Assembly (NCBI RefSeq): GCF_006539925.1
Contig: NZ_BJNY01000008.1
Span: 142,440 to 206,439, forward strand
Source of the DNA: Glutamicibacter uratoxydans
GTDB lineage: Bacteria; Actinomycetota; Actinomycetes; Actinomycetales; Micrococcaceae
Length of the DNA: 64,000 bases
Reading direction: 5' to 3'
Shown: positions 34,961 to 43,494 of the stretch, in pieces
Layout of the letters: each line of letters begins with the position of its first letter
Position numbering within the stretch: the first letter of the stretch is position 1
Translations under genes and position numbers: made by a program
Notes under the pieces: generated by a model
Database searches by the model: none
Seen by the model: the letters and a program-made list of their open reading frames with translations, nothing else
Told to the model about the DNA's origin: nothing

Positions 34961-36213
34961 GCAACGTCTTCGATGAGTCAACGCTAGCCAGCGTAGAGGC
35001 ACAGCTCGCCGCTACCGATCAGCTGCTGGAAAACGCCTACCCAGGCGATACCGGCGCACGCCAGCCAGTGCACACCGTGTACGTGCCGGGTGACAAGTTC
35101 ACCGGCGAACTGCCTGCAGCCTGGGGCTCCAACGCTCTGGCCGCCGCCGGCGATTCGGCAGGCCTTGCCAAGCTCGCTGCAAAGCTGAACTTGGCTGAAC
35201 CTGAGCGCCTGGGCGAGCTGGTTGCCGCAAAGCTGGTCAGCGAACCCATCGAAGACCTGCGCTTGGACTTTGAAGACGGCTACGGCAACCGCACGGACGC
35301 CGAGGAGGATGCAGCCGCCCTGTCTGCAGCCGACGCGGTCTCCGCTGCCGTAGCCGCCGGTCAGGCTCCCGCCTACATCGGCATCCGCTTCAAGTGCTTC
35401 GAGGCACCGACCCGCGCCCGCGGCATCCGCACCCTTGACCTGTTCGTTTCGCGCCTGGTCGCCAACGGCGGCCTGCCTGACGGCCTGCGCCTGACCTTGC
35501 CGAAGGTCACCACCGTGGCCCAGGTAGAGTCGATGGTCTTCCTAGCCGAGAAGCTGGAAGAAGCCCACGGCCTGGAAGCCGGACGCATCCGCTTCGAGGT
35601 GCAGGTGGAGACCCCGCAGGTGATCATCGCCGCCGATGGCACCCACCCTGTCGCCACCCTGATTCATGCAGGCAAGGGCCGCGTGTCCTCGCTGCACTAC
35701 GGCACCTACGACTACTCGGCATCCCTGGGCGTAGCCGCCGGCTACCAGTCCATGGAGCACCCGGTGGCAGACTTCGCCAAGGACGTCATGCAGGTTGCCG
35801 TTGCCGGCACCGGCGTGGAACTGTCCGACGGCTCCACCAACATCATCCCTGCCGGCGATCCTGAGAACATCGCGGCAGCCTGGGAACTGCACGCCCGTCT
35901 GGTCAACCGCCACCTGACCCGTGGCATCTACCAGGGCTGGGATATGCACGAGAACCAGCTGGTCACCCGCTATCTGGCAACCTTCGCATTCTTCCGCGAA
36001 GGCCTGCAGGCGGCGGCCACCCGACTGCGCAACTACGTGCACAAGATCGAATCGGCCATTATGGACGAGCCAGCCACCGCCCGCGCGCTGGCCCGCTACA
36101 TCCACCGCGGCGTCACCTGCGGAGCCGTGACCTCGCAGGAAGTCACCGATCTTGCCCAGATTTCCCTCGACGAATTGGAAGCGATTGCGCTGAATCGCTC
36201 CCACGCTAACTAG
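34957..36213 (+). CDS. CitE/HpcH-like aldolase family protein (DUF6986-type)
   Basis: A 418-residue TIM-barrel protein of the citrate-lyase beta/HpcH superfamily. LRLDFEDGYGNR provides the acidic metal/substrate motif, RFEVQVETPQVII the catalytic glutamate strand and SSLHYGTYDYSASLG the adjacent loop. Such enzymes bind Mg2+ and form or cleave C-C bonds of malyl-, citramalyl- or keto-acid substrates. Placed between malate synthase and ureidoglycine aminohydrolase, with 4-bp and 13-base junctions, it very probably handles glyoxylate or a ureide-derived keto acid, but no exact reaction can be assigned. Confidence 0.75.
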   Translation: MSNVFDESTLASVEAQLAATDQLLENAYPGDTGARQPVHTVYVPGDKFTGELPAAWGSNALAAAGDSAGLAKLAAKLNLAEPERLGELVAAKLVSEPIEDLRLDFEDGYGNRTDAEEDAAALSAADAVSAAVAAGQAPAYIGIRFKCFEAPTRARGIRTLDLFVSRLVANGGLPDGLRLTLPKVTTVAQVESMVFLAEKLEEAHGLEAGRIRFEVQVETPQVIIAADGTHPVATLIHAGKGRVSSLHYGTYDYSASLGVAAGYQSMEHPVADFAKDVMQVAVAGTGVELSDGSTNIIPAGDPENIAAAWELHARLVNRHLTRGIYQGWDMHENQLVTRYLATFAFFREGLQAAATRLRNYVHKIESAIMDEPATARALARYIHRGVTCGAVTSQEVTDLAQISLDELEAIALNRSHAN

Positions 36214-36226
36214 GAGAATTTTCCTC

Positions 36227-37060
36227 ATGACTGTTCCAGCACAGGTGAAGAGCCCGTACTACAACACCTACGGCGGACACCCGCCTCAGAGCGACCTGCT
36301 CACCGACCGCGCAGTGGTCACCGAGGCCTACACCGTCATCCCTAAGGGCGTTCTGCGTGACATCGTCACCAGCGTGTTCCCTGAGTTCACCGGTACCCGC
36401 GCCTGGGTTCTGAACCGCCCGGTTGCCGGCGGCCCAACCACCTTCTCGCAGGTGATCGTCGAGATCTCTGCAGGCGGCGGCGCTGAGAAGCCAGAGCCGC
36501 AGGCAGATGTCTCCTCCTTCCTGTTCGTGGTCGGCGGCGAGCTGACCCTGACCCTGGAAGGCGAAGAGCACGTTCTTGCAGAAGGCGGCTTCGCATTCGT
36601 TCCGCCAAACGCCAACTGGTCGTTGAAGAACAACCGCGAAGAGATCACCACCTTCCACTGGATCCGCAAGCGCTACGAAGCCCTGGACTACGTTCCGGCT
36701 CCGAAGGCTGTTGTGGGCAACGAGAAGGACATTGTTCCAGGCGCAATGCCGGACACCGACAACAAGTGGCGCACCACCCGTATGCTCGATCCAGAGGATC
36801 TGTCCTACGACTTCGGCGTCAACATCGTGACCTTCGAACCAGGCGCATCGATTCCATTCGCCGAAACCCACGTCATGGAGCACGGCCTGTACGTGCTTGA
36901 AGGCAAGGCAGTCTACCGCCTGAACGACGACTGGGTAGAGGTCGAAGCCGGCGACTACATGGCGCTGCGCGCGTTCTGCCCGCAGGCTTGCTATGCAGGC
37001 GGCCCGGACAACTTCCGCTACCTGCTGTACAAGGATCAGAACCGCCAGATCACCTTGTAA
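36227..37060 (+). CDS. allE: (S)-ureidoglycine aminohydrolase
   Basis: A 277-residue bicupin. The N-terminal cupin ends VVGGELTLTLEGEEHVLAEGG; the C-terminal cupin has IPFAETHVMEHGLYVLEGKAVYRL with the Glu/His/His/Gln manganese ligands of YlbA/UGHY. It releases ammonia from S-ureidoglycine, made by allantoate amidohydrolase, to give S-ureidoglycolate, a glyoxylate precursor. AGGAG lies before ATG 36227. As last gene of the aceB-aldolase-allE operon it ties the operon to ureide degradation. Allantoinase and allantoate amidohydrolase genes are not in the window. Confidence 0.92.
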   Translation: MTVPAQVKSPYYNTYGGHPPQSDLLTDRAVVTEAYTVIPKGVLRDIVTSVFPEFTGTRAWVLNRPVAGGPTTFSQVIVEISAGGGAEKPEPQADVSSFLFVVGGELTLTLEGEEHVLAEGGFAFVPPNANWSLKNNREEITTFHWIRKRYEALDYVPAPKAVVGNEKDIVPGAMPDTDNKWRTTRMLDPEDLSYDFGVNIVTFEPGASIPFAETHVMEHGLYVLEGKAVYRLNDDWVEVEAGDYMALRAFCPQACYAGGPDNFRYLLYKDQNRQITL

Positions 37061-37219
37061 GTCGATGCTGAACTAAGACTGCCAGGGCCAGGACCCAGGT
37101 AGACCCGCCAATTGCCGGCGTATCATTTCCACCTCATGTTCCAGTGATGTTTCTTTGCTCGGAAATGGTGGGCCGGTGTTGGGGTCTATCGGGTTCTGGC
37201 CCTGGTTTTTAACAGAAAT

Positions 37220-37252
37220 GAGCTGCTCCCCAGAAATGTTGGGGAGCAGCTC
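37220..37252. terminator. Terminator between allE and secreted-protein gene
   Basis: GAGCTGCTCCCC (37220-37231) pairs perfectly with 37241-37252 around a nine-base loop. It lies between convergent genes and may serve both. Confidence 0.7.
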
Positions 37253-37285
37253 AAGCTGTCTTCAGCGCAAGCACTCGCTTCGCTA

Positions 37286-38209
37286 TCAGCCGTTGTAGGA
37301 GTTTGTGAAGCCGGTGGAGATCCGAGTGCCGTTGGTGACGGTTGGCAGTGCATCGGGAGTCGACTTGCTGACGTAGTAGAGCCAGACATCGCCGGCCTTG
37401 GTCGTCGCCAGCAGCGGTGCAGTCCTGCTCCTATTCCCGTTAGCGTCGGTGCAGTTGCCTACCGAGAAGGAAACGAAGTTCTGCCACGTCGAGGATCTGA
37501 CCACCTTCGAGGTCCATTTCGTAGGAGTTGCACGAGGAATGGTGTACTCGATCAGACGCCCATCTGAGGCGTTGGACAGGAAGATATCTGCCTGGTCGCC
37601 ATTAGCTAAAGTCTTGGTCATCCAATAGCTGAACCCTTTGAGGGAACCCCAGCCACGAGGGGATACCTGAACTGTGCCGTACATGTTGGCAACGCCCTGC
37701 GACTGGGTATAGCGCATGAGTGCGCCTTGATCAGTGATTGCATAGGTGTAGGTGACACCGGTGACCGTATCGTATTTATCGGTGACGACCACGTCGGTCA
37801 TGGTGCGGATGCCGCCCCAAGTGTTGTTGACCGCTGTTGATTTGTAGCCATCAACAACGTAGAGGGTCCCGGTTGGGCTGGTCGCATAGAGGCGGGAGTC
37901 GAAACCGTTTTTCTCCACTAGCGCTTTCGGGTTGAATCCCAGATTCGTGTGGATCACCGGATTGGTGTTGACGAACGCGTCGACGCCAGGGCCGCCCGCA
38001 TTGGAACCTGGCCAGGAGGCATACTGTATGCCATTAAGCGTCCCGGGGGAAACTTGATTTCCTCGGAGCATATCTGCGTTGCAGGAATAACCTGCCGGGC
38101 CTTCTGGCGCCGGCGCGTAGGCGGCGGCCGGGCTCGCCAGTGTTGTGCTGAGCGCACCCGCGGCCAGCACGCCGAGGGCGGCTTTGATGAATCTGTTGGA
38201 TTTAATCAT
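37286..38209 (-). CDS. Secreted protein of unknown function, possible beta-propeller
   Basis: A 307-residue exported protein. Signal peptide FIKAALGVLAAGALSTTLASPAAAYA has an AxA cleavage site near residue 30. The mature part repeats a pattern of short strands (RLYATSPTGTLYVVDGYKS, YTYAITDQGALMRYTQ, DIFLSNASDGRLIEYTI, LLATTKAGDVWLYYVS), like the blades of a tachylectin-type propeller. It has few cysteines. ATG 38209 is preferred: a TATACT box ends only four to five bases upstream, suggesting a leaderless transcript; ATG 38227 is the alternative. The function, possibly carbohydrate binding, is a guess. Confidence 0.7.
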   Translation of the reverse strand: MIKSNRFIKAALGVLAAGALSTTLASPAAAYAPAPEGPAGYSCNADMLRGNQVSPGTLNGIQYASWPGSNAGGPGVDAFVNTNPVIHTNLGFNPKALVEKNGFDSRLYATSPTGTLYVVDGYKSTAVNNTWGGIRTMTDVVVTDKYDTVTGVTYTYAITDQGALMRYTQSQGVANMYGTVQVSPRGWGSLKGFSYWMTKTLANGDQADIFLSNASDGRLIEYTIPRATPTKWTSKVVRSSTWQNFVSFSVGNCTDANGNRSRTAPLLATTKAGDVWLYYVSKSTPDALPTVTNGTRISTGFTNSYNG

Positions 38210-38528
38210 GCGATTAGTATAAACCATGGCGGAACCGGCAAATTAAGGCGGTGACGTTCACTGGTCGGCAAGAAATCCCAGACCACTGTTTCAGCTGAAT
38301 CCTAACCATGGGGTCGGAGGCAATCGCAGCGCACACAACCTTGATGGAGTCCTGTCGCTGCGGGAGAAGTTTGCCGATGAAGGGGCGATACCAGTAGCAC
38401 TGCGAGGAGACCTCAACGCGGCAGCGGCGCCAGCCGGCAGCCTCGCGCCACCTGAAGATACGGGTGGCTTACGGGCTGCTCGCGAGCGAAACGCCAAGAA
38501 CCGTAACAGCTTTGCTGCGGCAGGCGGC
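38210..38528. other. 319-base region without a supported gene
   Basis: Apart from TATACT at 38214-38219 (minus strand, -10 of the secreted-protein gene) I see no clear signal. Open frames here are short and high-GC, with no family resemblance. Confidence 0.5.
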
Positions 38529-38969
38529 TCAGAGTTCGGCGCGGCCGAGCAAGGCTGGATATTCCACGTTCATCAACAGCCGCAGAGTTGCCTTCTGCAT
38601 GAAGGACATGACCAGCACGTCGATAATGAGCGCCGCAGACAGCGCAACGACCCAGAGGTTGTCCATGACCCAGGCGGCCGGATCGAATCCGGAAACCGTG
38701 TAGCGCAAGATGATCAGCACGATGACAGCAAGCAGGACTGGCAGAGCTACAACACCGGAAAGCATGTTGAACATGCGCGAGCGCTTGTAGGTCTTGCGGA
38801 ACCCCTCTCCACCCACGTGTTCCTCCAGCGCAATGCACTGCTCGTAGAAGTCGTCCCTAAGCTGAACCGGCAGACCTTTTGCCGGAATGGCAAGGTGCAA
38901 TTTACGCAGCTCCTCGGCAAGCTGAAGCGTGCCGAGAGTAGTGCTTGCCATGTGGTGCATGGAGCTCAT
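38529..38969 (-). CDS. Small membrane protein, unknown function
   Basis: A 146-residue protein with a soluble N-terminal half (LAEELRKLHLAIPAKGLPVQLRDDFYEQCIALEEHV across residues 17-52) and two membrane helices (about 75-95 and 105-125), then a short tail. I use ATG 38969, nine bases after AAAGGA; the frame is open upstream to 39158 without an SD. No family is recognised. It is divergent from the thiol peroxidase gene, with 285 bases between them. Confidence 0.65.
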   Translation of the reverse strand: MSSMHHMASTTLGTLQLAEELRKLHLAIPAKGLPVQLRDDFYEQCIALEEHVGGEGFRKTYKRSRMFNMLSGVVALPVLLAVIVLIILRYTVSGFDPAAWVMDNLWVVALSAALIIDVLVMSFMQKATLRLLMNVEYPALLGRAEL

Positions 38970-39254
38970 GGTTGACGGGTTCCTTTGCGATGGGTAGCGC
39001 GGCATCGGTGGACACCGTAGACAGAATTCTTGCAGTGGTTGCGGTTTAGGGGAAATTGGCTGCTCATCGGCCTGGAGTGCGCAAGCCCCTCTGACGTCGA
39101 AGCCAGCTCCGGGTCCAGAGGGCTGACAAACCTCTGTGCGTACAGGATCGAAGCTCACCTGCAGAAAGATCGTTGAATCGGAGCTTTGCGGTTTCGAAGG
39201 TCATAATTTGAAAAGCGCGATGCCACGCGCGAGAGCGGTGGTAAATACTGGTAT

Positions 39255-39755
39255 ATGACATCATTTACAGTCCGAGGCGGAACGGCGCAGACCGTAGGCG
39301 AACTCCCGCCAGTAGGCGCCACTGCACCCGCATTCACATTGGCCGCCGCCGACCTCTCCGATATTTCCTTGGCCGATTTGGCAGGCCAGCGCATTGTTCT
39401 GAATATCTTCCCCTCCGTTGATACCGGCGTCTGCGCGGCGTCGGTGAGGCGGTTCAACGAGCTGGCGGCTTCGCTTGAAGACACGACCGTCATCTGCGTG
39501 TCGAAGGACTTGCCGTTTGCCCTGGGACGGTTCTGCGGAGCTGAAGGCATTGAACGAGTCATGGCAGCTTCCGCATTCCGTTCCAGCTTCGGCGAAGACT
39601 ATGGGATCACTCAAGCCAACGGCCCGCTGGCAGGCCTTTTTGCCCGAGGCATCGTCGTCCTTGACCGGCAGTCGGTCGTGTTGCATTCCCAAATCAATGA
39701 AGACCTGCACACGGAGCCGGACTATGAGGCGGTGCTCGCCGCACTGGCGGATTAG
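39255..39755 (+). CDS. tpx: Thiol peroxidase (Tpx, atypical 2-Cys peroxiredoxin)
   Basis: A 166-residue peroxiredoxin that reduces H2O2 and organic peroxides. The peroxidatic Cys60 lies in FPSVDTGVCAASVRRFNE, with the Tpx-type P-S-x-D-T-x-x-C motif, and the resolving Cys94 in GRFCGAEGIE. The length is standard for Tpx. It is a single-gene unit, closed by a hairpin at 39786-39823. It is too far from dimethylglycine oxidase to be linked by operon structure. Confidence 0.92.
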   Translation: MTSFTVRGGTAQTVGELPPVGATAPAFTLAAADLSDISLADLAGQRIVLNIFPSVDTGVCAASVRRFNELAASLEDTTVICVSKDLPFALGRFCGAEGIERVMAASAFRSSFGEDYGITQANGPLAGLFARGIVVLDRQSVVLHSQINEDLHTEPDYEAVLAALAD

Positions 39756-39785
39756 CGGGCCACCGCCGATGCCAGCCATCACACT

Positions 39786-39823
39786 GCTGTGCCCTCGCCT
39801 CTGCAAAGTGACGAGGGCACAGC
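39786..39823. terminator. Bidirectional terminator between tpx and SDR gene
   Basis: GCTGTGCCCTCG (39786-39797) pairs perfectly with 39812-39823 around a 14-base loop, between convergent stop codons. Confidence 0.75.
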
Positions 39824-39838
39824 CAGAGCTTGGCTTCG

Positions 39839-40681
39839 CTAAACCTCGAAGCTCAGCTGCGGGTTTACCCGGGCGCGGATCATTTCGGCGCGCGGCACAA
39901 CACCCTGGTCAATTGCCTCCGGCTGCGGCGTGACCCAATAGCGGCCCTCGGCGACCTGTTCGAAGACCCGGCGCGCGTGCTCCTCGGCGGTAATGCCCAT
40001 CTCATCGGCGCGCTGCTGCAGCGCATCGTTGAATGCCTGCGCCGCGGGAAGGGTGGCTCCTTCTTTGGCGCTGGAGAAGATGTCGGACTTCACCGAATCC
40101 GGCAGCACCACAGAGACCTGGATCGGCGCTTCCTGCATCTGCAGTTCGTAGTAGAGCGACTCGGTCAGCGCGAGCGTGCCGAACTTGGTGACGCTGTAGG
40201 GCGCCATCAAGGGGCTGGGGAACATGCCTCCGATGGATGAGACCTGCAGGAACCAGCCCTGGGTCTTCTGCTGGAGCATGCGGGGGATGAACGCGCGCAT
40301 GACGTTGACATAGCCGCCGATGTTGACGCGCAGCACCGAGTCCCAGCGTTCCGCTGGAACTTCCCACGAAAAGCCCATGGCCATGATGCCCGCATTGTTG
40401 ATCACCATGTCGACCTGGCCAAAACGGCCGACCGCTTGGCTGGCCATGGCCTCCACGGACTGGGGGTCGGAGACGTCGGTGACGACGGCTTCCACCTCGG
40501 CTCCGTTCGCGCGCAGCTGAGCGGCGACCGATTCAAGCCGATCCGCGGCGATGTCGGCGAGGACGAGCTTCATGCCCAGACCTGCGGCGTACCGCGCGAA
40601 GCCTTCTCCGATGCCGGCGGATGCCCCGGTGACCACGGCGGTCTTTCCAGCAAATAGGTCCGATGGTGCCAAAGCGCTCAT
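39839..40681 (-). CDS. Short-chain dehydrogenase/reductase
   Basis: A 280-residue classical SDR. The cofactor motif is VVTGASAGIGEGFARY (TGxxxGxG), followed by VINNAGIM, catalytic Ser in VSSIGGMF and YSVTK (Tyr-x-x-x-Lys). An acidic Asp after the second strand (VLADIAADRL) suggests NAD+ preference. I use ATG 40681, preceded by AGAGGA; the frame is open upstream to 40801. The substrate is unknown. It ends about 80 bases from the convergent tpx gene. Confidence 0.85.
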   Translation of the reverse strand: MSALAPSDLFAGKTAVVTGASAGIGEGFARYAAGLGMKLVLADIAADRLESVAAQLRANGAEVEAVVTDVSDPQSVEAMASQAVGRFGQVDMVINNAGIMAMGFSWEVPAERWDSVLRVNIGGYVNVMRAFIPRMLQQKTQGWFLQVSSIGGMFPSPLMAPYSVTKFGTLALTESLYYELQMQEAPIQVSVVLPDSVKSDIFSSAKEGATLPAAQAFNDALQQRADEMGITAEEHARRVFEQVAEGRYWVTPQPEAIDQGVVPRAEMIRARVNPQLSFEV

Positions 40682-40806
40682 GGCGATCCTCTTTCTACAG
40701 CGGTGGGGACTGCCTGGCGCCGCCCCCTGCTGCGAGGCTAACACCGCGGCGGGCATAAGGACAGGGTGTTCTTCGGCGGCCAAATTGCTGGACAAGTGCA
40801 CCCAAA

Positions 40807-40833
40807 GCGCCTACCCGTGAACCGGGTCGGCGC
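40807..40833 (-). terminator. Candidate terminator after etfBA-cytochrome b
   Basis: GCGCCTACCCG (40807-40817) pairs with 40823-40833 with one mismatch and a TGAAC loop, 20 bases beyond the cytochrome b stop. Confidence 0.5.
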
Positions 40834-40853
40834 TCCGGGTGCAGGCTGTCGCC

Positions 40854-42500
40854 CTAGCGGGAGCTGACCTTTCCGAAGACCCCCGCGATCATGCTGAGCA
40901 CGATCGGCCGGCAGGCGATCCACGCGCCGGCGATCACCAGCAGGGACAGGGCGAAGAACAGCAGTCCTGCCCAGTTGTCTGCGTACGCGGCCGGATCGGT
41001 GGATCCCTGCGCCGCGTACATGTGGTTCAGGTTGCGCAGCGCTCCGGTGGAGAACACTAGGATCACGTGGACGACGATGAACAGCGCGAAGTACAGCATG
41101 GTCGGGAAGTGCAGGGCCCGCGCCACCTCGATCGGATACTTCTTGGCCAGCGCCGCGTTCTTGGGCCAGAAGGCGCTGAGTCTGAAGCCCGTTACCGCCG
41201 CCAGCGGGGCGGCGATGAACACCGTGGCGAAGTACGCCAGCTGCTGCAGCGAGTTGTAGTTGACCCAGCCGTTCTCGGTTGGCCAATCCAAGGTCAGGTA
41301 CTGCAGCGCCGCCGAAACCGCGTTCGGGAACACCTCCCAGGAAGTCGGCACAATTCTCATCCAATGCCCGGTGGCGAACAGCAGCACCACGAATACCAGC
41401 CCGTTGATGATCCACAGCGCATCAAGGCTCTGGTGCAGCCAGAGGTTGATGCTGACCTTGGGGCTGCGCTTGGAGGACCAGTAGGCAGGCGGCTTCTTCT
41501 GGTGCCGCACCTGCAATCCAGTGCGGATGATCAGCACCATCAGGAAGAAATTGAAGAAGTGGTTCCAGGCAAGCCAGGCGGGGACGCCCACCGGCGCCGA
41601 GTCCGGCAGATGGTACTCGCCCGGGTATTGTGCGATGAATCCGGAGACCGCATCGAAACCGGCGATCCAGCGCGCCAGCAGAACTACCGCGGTAGCCATG
41701 CCCAACGCGCTGAAAGCGCCGAAGATTCCTGCCAGCACCCACTGCTTGGCAGTCAGCGGGCCGTGGCGCACCGGCTCAGGCTTGGCCGCCGGTGCAGCTG
41801 CTGCCTTGGGCTTTTCGGCAGGTTTGGCAGCCGGGGCTGCCACAGAAGCCGCGGGGGCGGCCTGCTGTGCTGGCGGGGCAGCAGCGGCTGCGGGTTCGGC
41901 AGCAACCGAGGCAGCGACAACGGGTTCTTCCAGTGCAGCAGGCGCTGGTGCTGTTTCAATCACCGGCTCGACTGCTGGAGTAGGAGCGGAGACCTCTGCA
42001 GGGAAGGCATCGAGCGGCGGCCACGGATCGCCGCCCGCCACACGAGGCAGGCCTTGGCGGACATCGCCGCGCAGCTCCCCGGTGGGCGCCGGCGCACTTG
42101 CTGGCGTGCTGGCTGGTACCGGGAGGACCGGCACGGCGTCCGAAACTGGCTGCTGGACAGCAGGCTGGACGGATTCTGCCGCCGGTGCCGGTGCAGCAGC
42201 GGGCGTGGAGGCCGCCACCTCGGCCGGCGGCCATGGAGCGCCGCCAGGCACGCGGGGCAGGCCCTGGCGAATACCTGCGGCGGAAGGCGCCGCAGCGGCA
42301 GCGGGTTCCGCCGCCGGTGCAGGCTGGGCCGCTGCCGGCGCAACCACCGGCGGTTCGGCAGCCGGCGCGGCGGCTTGTCCTGCGACGGGTGCTTCTGGCT
42401 CTTTTTCGAGCACAGCTGGCTGGGCGATTGCCGGCGGCCAGGGATCGCCCCCGGAAACCCGGGGCAGGCCCTGCCGAATGGCGCGGGTAGGGGTGCTCAT
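40854..42500 (-). CDS. Membrane cytochrome b (b561/hydrogenase-b-like) with repeat-bearing N-terminal arm
   Basis: A 548-residue protein. The first ~240 residues are a Pro/Ala-rich arm without membrane segments, carrying three copies of (I/V)RQGLPRVxGGxPWPP at residues 8-23, 77-92 and 147-162. The rest (about 250-548) has five to six helices with histidines placed for haem: WNHFFNFFLMVLI, WLHQSLDALWIINGL, ARALHFPTMLYFALFIVVHVI. This matches prokaryotic cytochrome b561/Ni-Fe hydrogenase b-type subunits. It follows etfA after five bases, so it may pass electrons from electron-transfer flavoprotein to the quinone pool (inference). The arm probably docks a soluble partner. Confidence 0.75.
   Translation of the reverse strand: MSTPTRAIRQGLPRVSGGDPWPPAIAQPAVLEKEPEAPVAGQAAAPAAEPPVVAPAAAQPAPAAEPAAAAAPSAAGIRQGLPRVPGGAPWPPAEVAASTPAAAPAPAAESVQPAVQQPVSDAVPVLPVPASTPASAPAPTGELRGDVRQGLPRVAGGDPWPPLDAFPAEVSAPTPAVEPVIETAPAPAALEEPVVAASVAAEPAAAAAPPAQQAAPAASVAAPAAKPAEKPKAAAAPAAKPEPVRHGPLTAKQWVLAGIFGAFSALGMATAVVLLARWIAGFDAVSGFIAQYPGEYHLPDSAPVGVPAWLAWNHFFNFFLMVLIIRTGLQVRHQKKPPAYWSSKRSPKVSINLWLHQSLDALWIINGLVFVVLLFATGHWMRIVPTSWEVFPNAVSAALQYLTLDWPTENGWVNYNSLQQLAYFATVFIAAPLAAVTGFRLSAFWPKNAALAKKYPIEVARALHFPTMLYFALFIVVHVILVFSTGALRNLNHMYAAQGSTDPAAYADNWAGLLFFALSLLVIAGAWIACRPIVLSMIAGVFGKVSSR
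42015..42479 (-). repeat. Three in-gene repeats encoding RQGLPRVxGGxPWPP
   Basis: Copies lie at 42432-42479, 42225-42272 and 42015-42062, spaced 207 and 210 bases apart (69 and 70 codons). Core residues RQGLPRV, GG and PWPP are invariant; the linkers vary freely in sequence but hardly in length. Confidence 0.85.
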
Positions 42501-42505
42501 GATGC

Positions 42506-43483
42506 CTACGCCTTGCGTTCTTCCAGCGCCGCGATCAGCTGCGGCACCACCTTGAACACGTCGCCCACCACGCCGAAGTCCGCGATCTCGAAGATCGGCG
42601 CCTCGGCGTCCTTGTTGATGGCCACGATGGTCTTGGCGGTCTGCATGCCTGCCTTGTGCTGGATGGCGCCGGAGATTCCCAGCGCGACGTAGAGCTGCGG
42701 GGACACCGAAACGCCGGTCTGGCCCACCTGGGCGGCATGCGGGACGAATCCTGCATCCACCGCCGCGCGGGAAGCGCCGATGGCCGCGCCCAGCGCGTCA
42801 GCCAGCTGCTCCACCAGCGCGAACTGCTCGGCGCTGCCCAGGCCGCGTCCGCCGGAGACCACCTTTGAAGCCGAGCGCAGCTCGGGCCGGGAGGATGCGG
42901 ATTCGATGCTTTGCAGTTCGGTGACGGTGATTTCCGGCTTGCCGCTGGCCGCCGCCTCAAGCGCCGCGGCATCCGCCGGCTGGGCTTCGGCCCGCGCCTC
43001 GATGCTGCCCACGCGCACGGTAATCACCGGGGCACCGAAGGTCGGCGCGCTGGTGGTGGTGAAGCTGCCCCCGTACACCGCATGCAGCGCGGTGACGCCG
43101 AGCTCGTCGCGCTGTACGCCCACCGCATCCACGCTCAGCGCGCTGCGGGTGCGCACGGCGAAGCGCGCCGCGACCTCGCGGCTGGTCTCGGTGTGGCCGG
43201 CCAGCACCGCCTGCGGCGCAACCAGTGCGGCGGCCGCCTGCAGGGCATCGGCCAGCGGCACGACGGGCTTGCCCTCTAGCTCTACGGTGAGCACCCGGAT
43301 GGCCCCGGCGGCGCTCGCCTGGGCCGCCAGATCCGTTAGCGCGTCGGCAGGGCCTGCCACTAGCGCCACCGGGGTGCCGACCAGCGACGCGGCGCCGAGC
43401 AGCTCGGCATGGTTCTTGGCCAGCACCGGCCCCGGTGCGGTTTCCAGGACAACGAGGATTGAATCCGCTGCAAAGTTGGACAT
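42506..43483 (-). CDS. etfA: Electron transfer flavoprotein alpha subunit
   Basis: A 325-residue EtfA. The C-terminal FAD-binding half is unmistakable: [69 protein letters not shown]. The N-terminal half is the pseudo-symmetric ETF fold. AGGGAAG precedes ATG 43483; an ATG at 43498 is possible but overlaps etfB. With EtfB it accepts electrons from flavin dehydrogenases. The following cytochrome b gene replaces the usual soluble-membrane ETF:quinone oxidoreductase next door. Local donors could be dimethylglycine or sarcosine dehydrogenase-type enzymes. Confidence 0.92.
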   Translation of the reverse strand: MSNFAADSILVVLETAPGPVLAKNHAELLGAASLVGTPVALVAGPADALTDLAAQASAAGAIRVLTVELEGKPVVPLADALQAAAALVAPQAVLAGHTETSREVAARFAVRTRSALSVDAVGVQRDELGVTALHAVYGGSFTTTSAPTFGAPVITVRVGSIEARAEAQPADAAALEAAASGKPEITVTELQSIESASSRPELRSASKVVSGGRGLGSAEQFALVEQLADALGAAIGASRAAVDAGFVPHAAQVGQTGVSVSPQLYVALGISGAIQHKAGMQTAKTIVAINKDAEAPIFEIADFGVVGDVFKVVPQLIAALEERKA

Positions 43484-43494
43484 GTTCTCTTCCC

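Noticed and set aside
38228..38528. Degenerate coding sequence between the secreted protein and the small membrane protein
   Set aside because: Open frames are short, in conflicting phases, and have no recognisable similarity.
40854..42500. Ni-Fe hydrogenase cytochrome b subunit
   Set aside because: The fold is similar, but no hydrogenase large or small subunit is present; the operon partners are etfBA.
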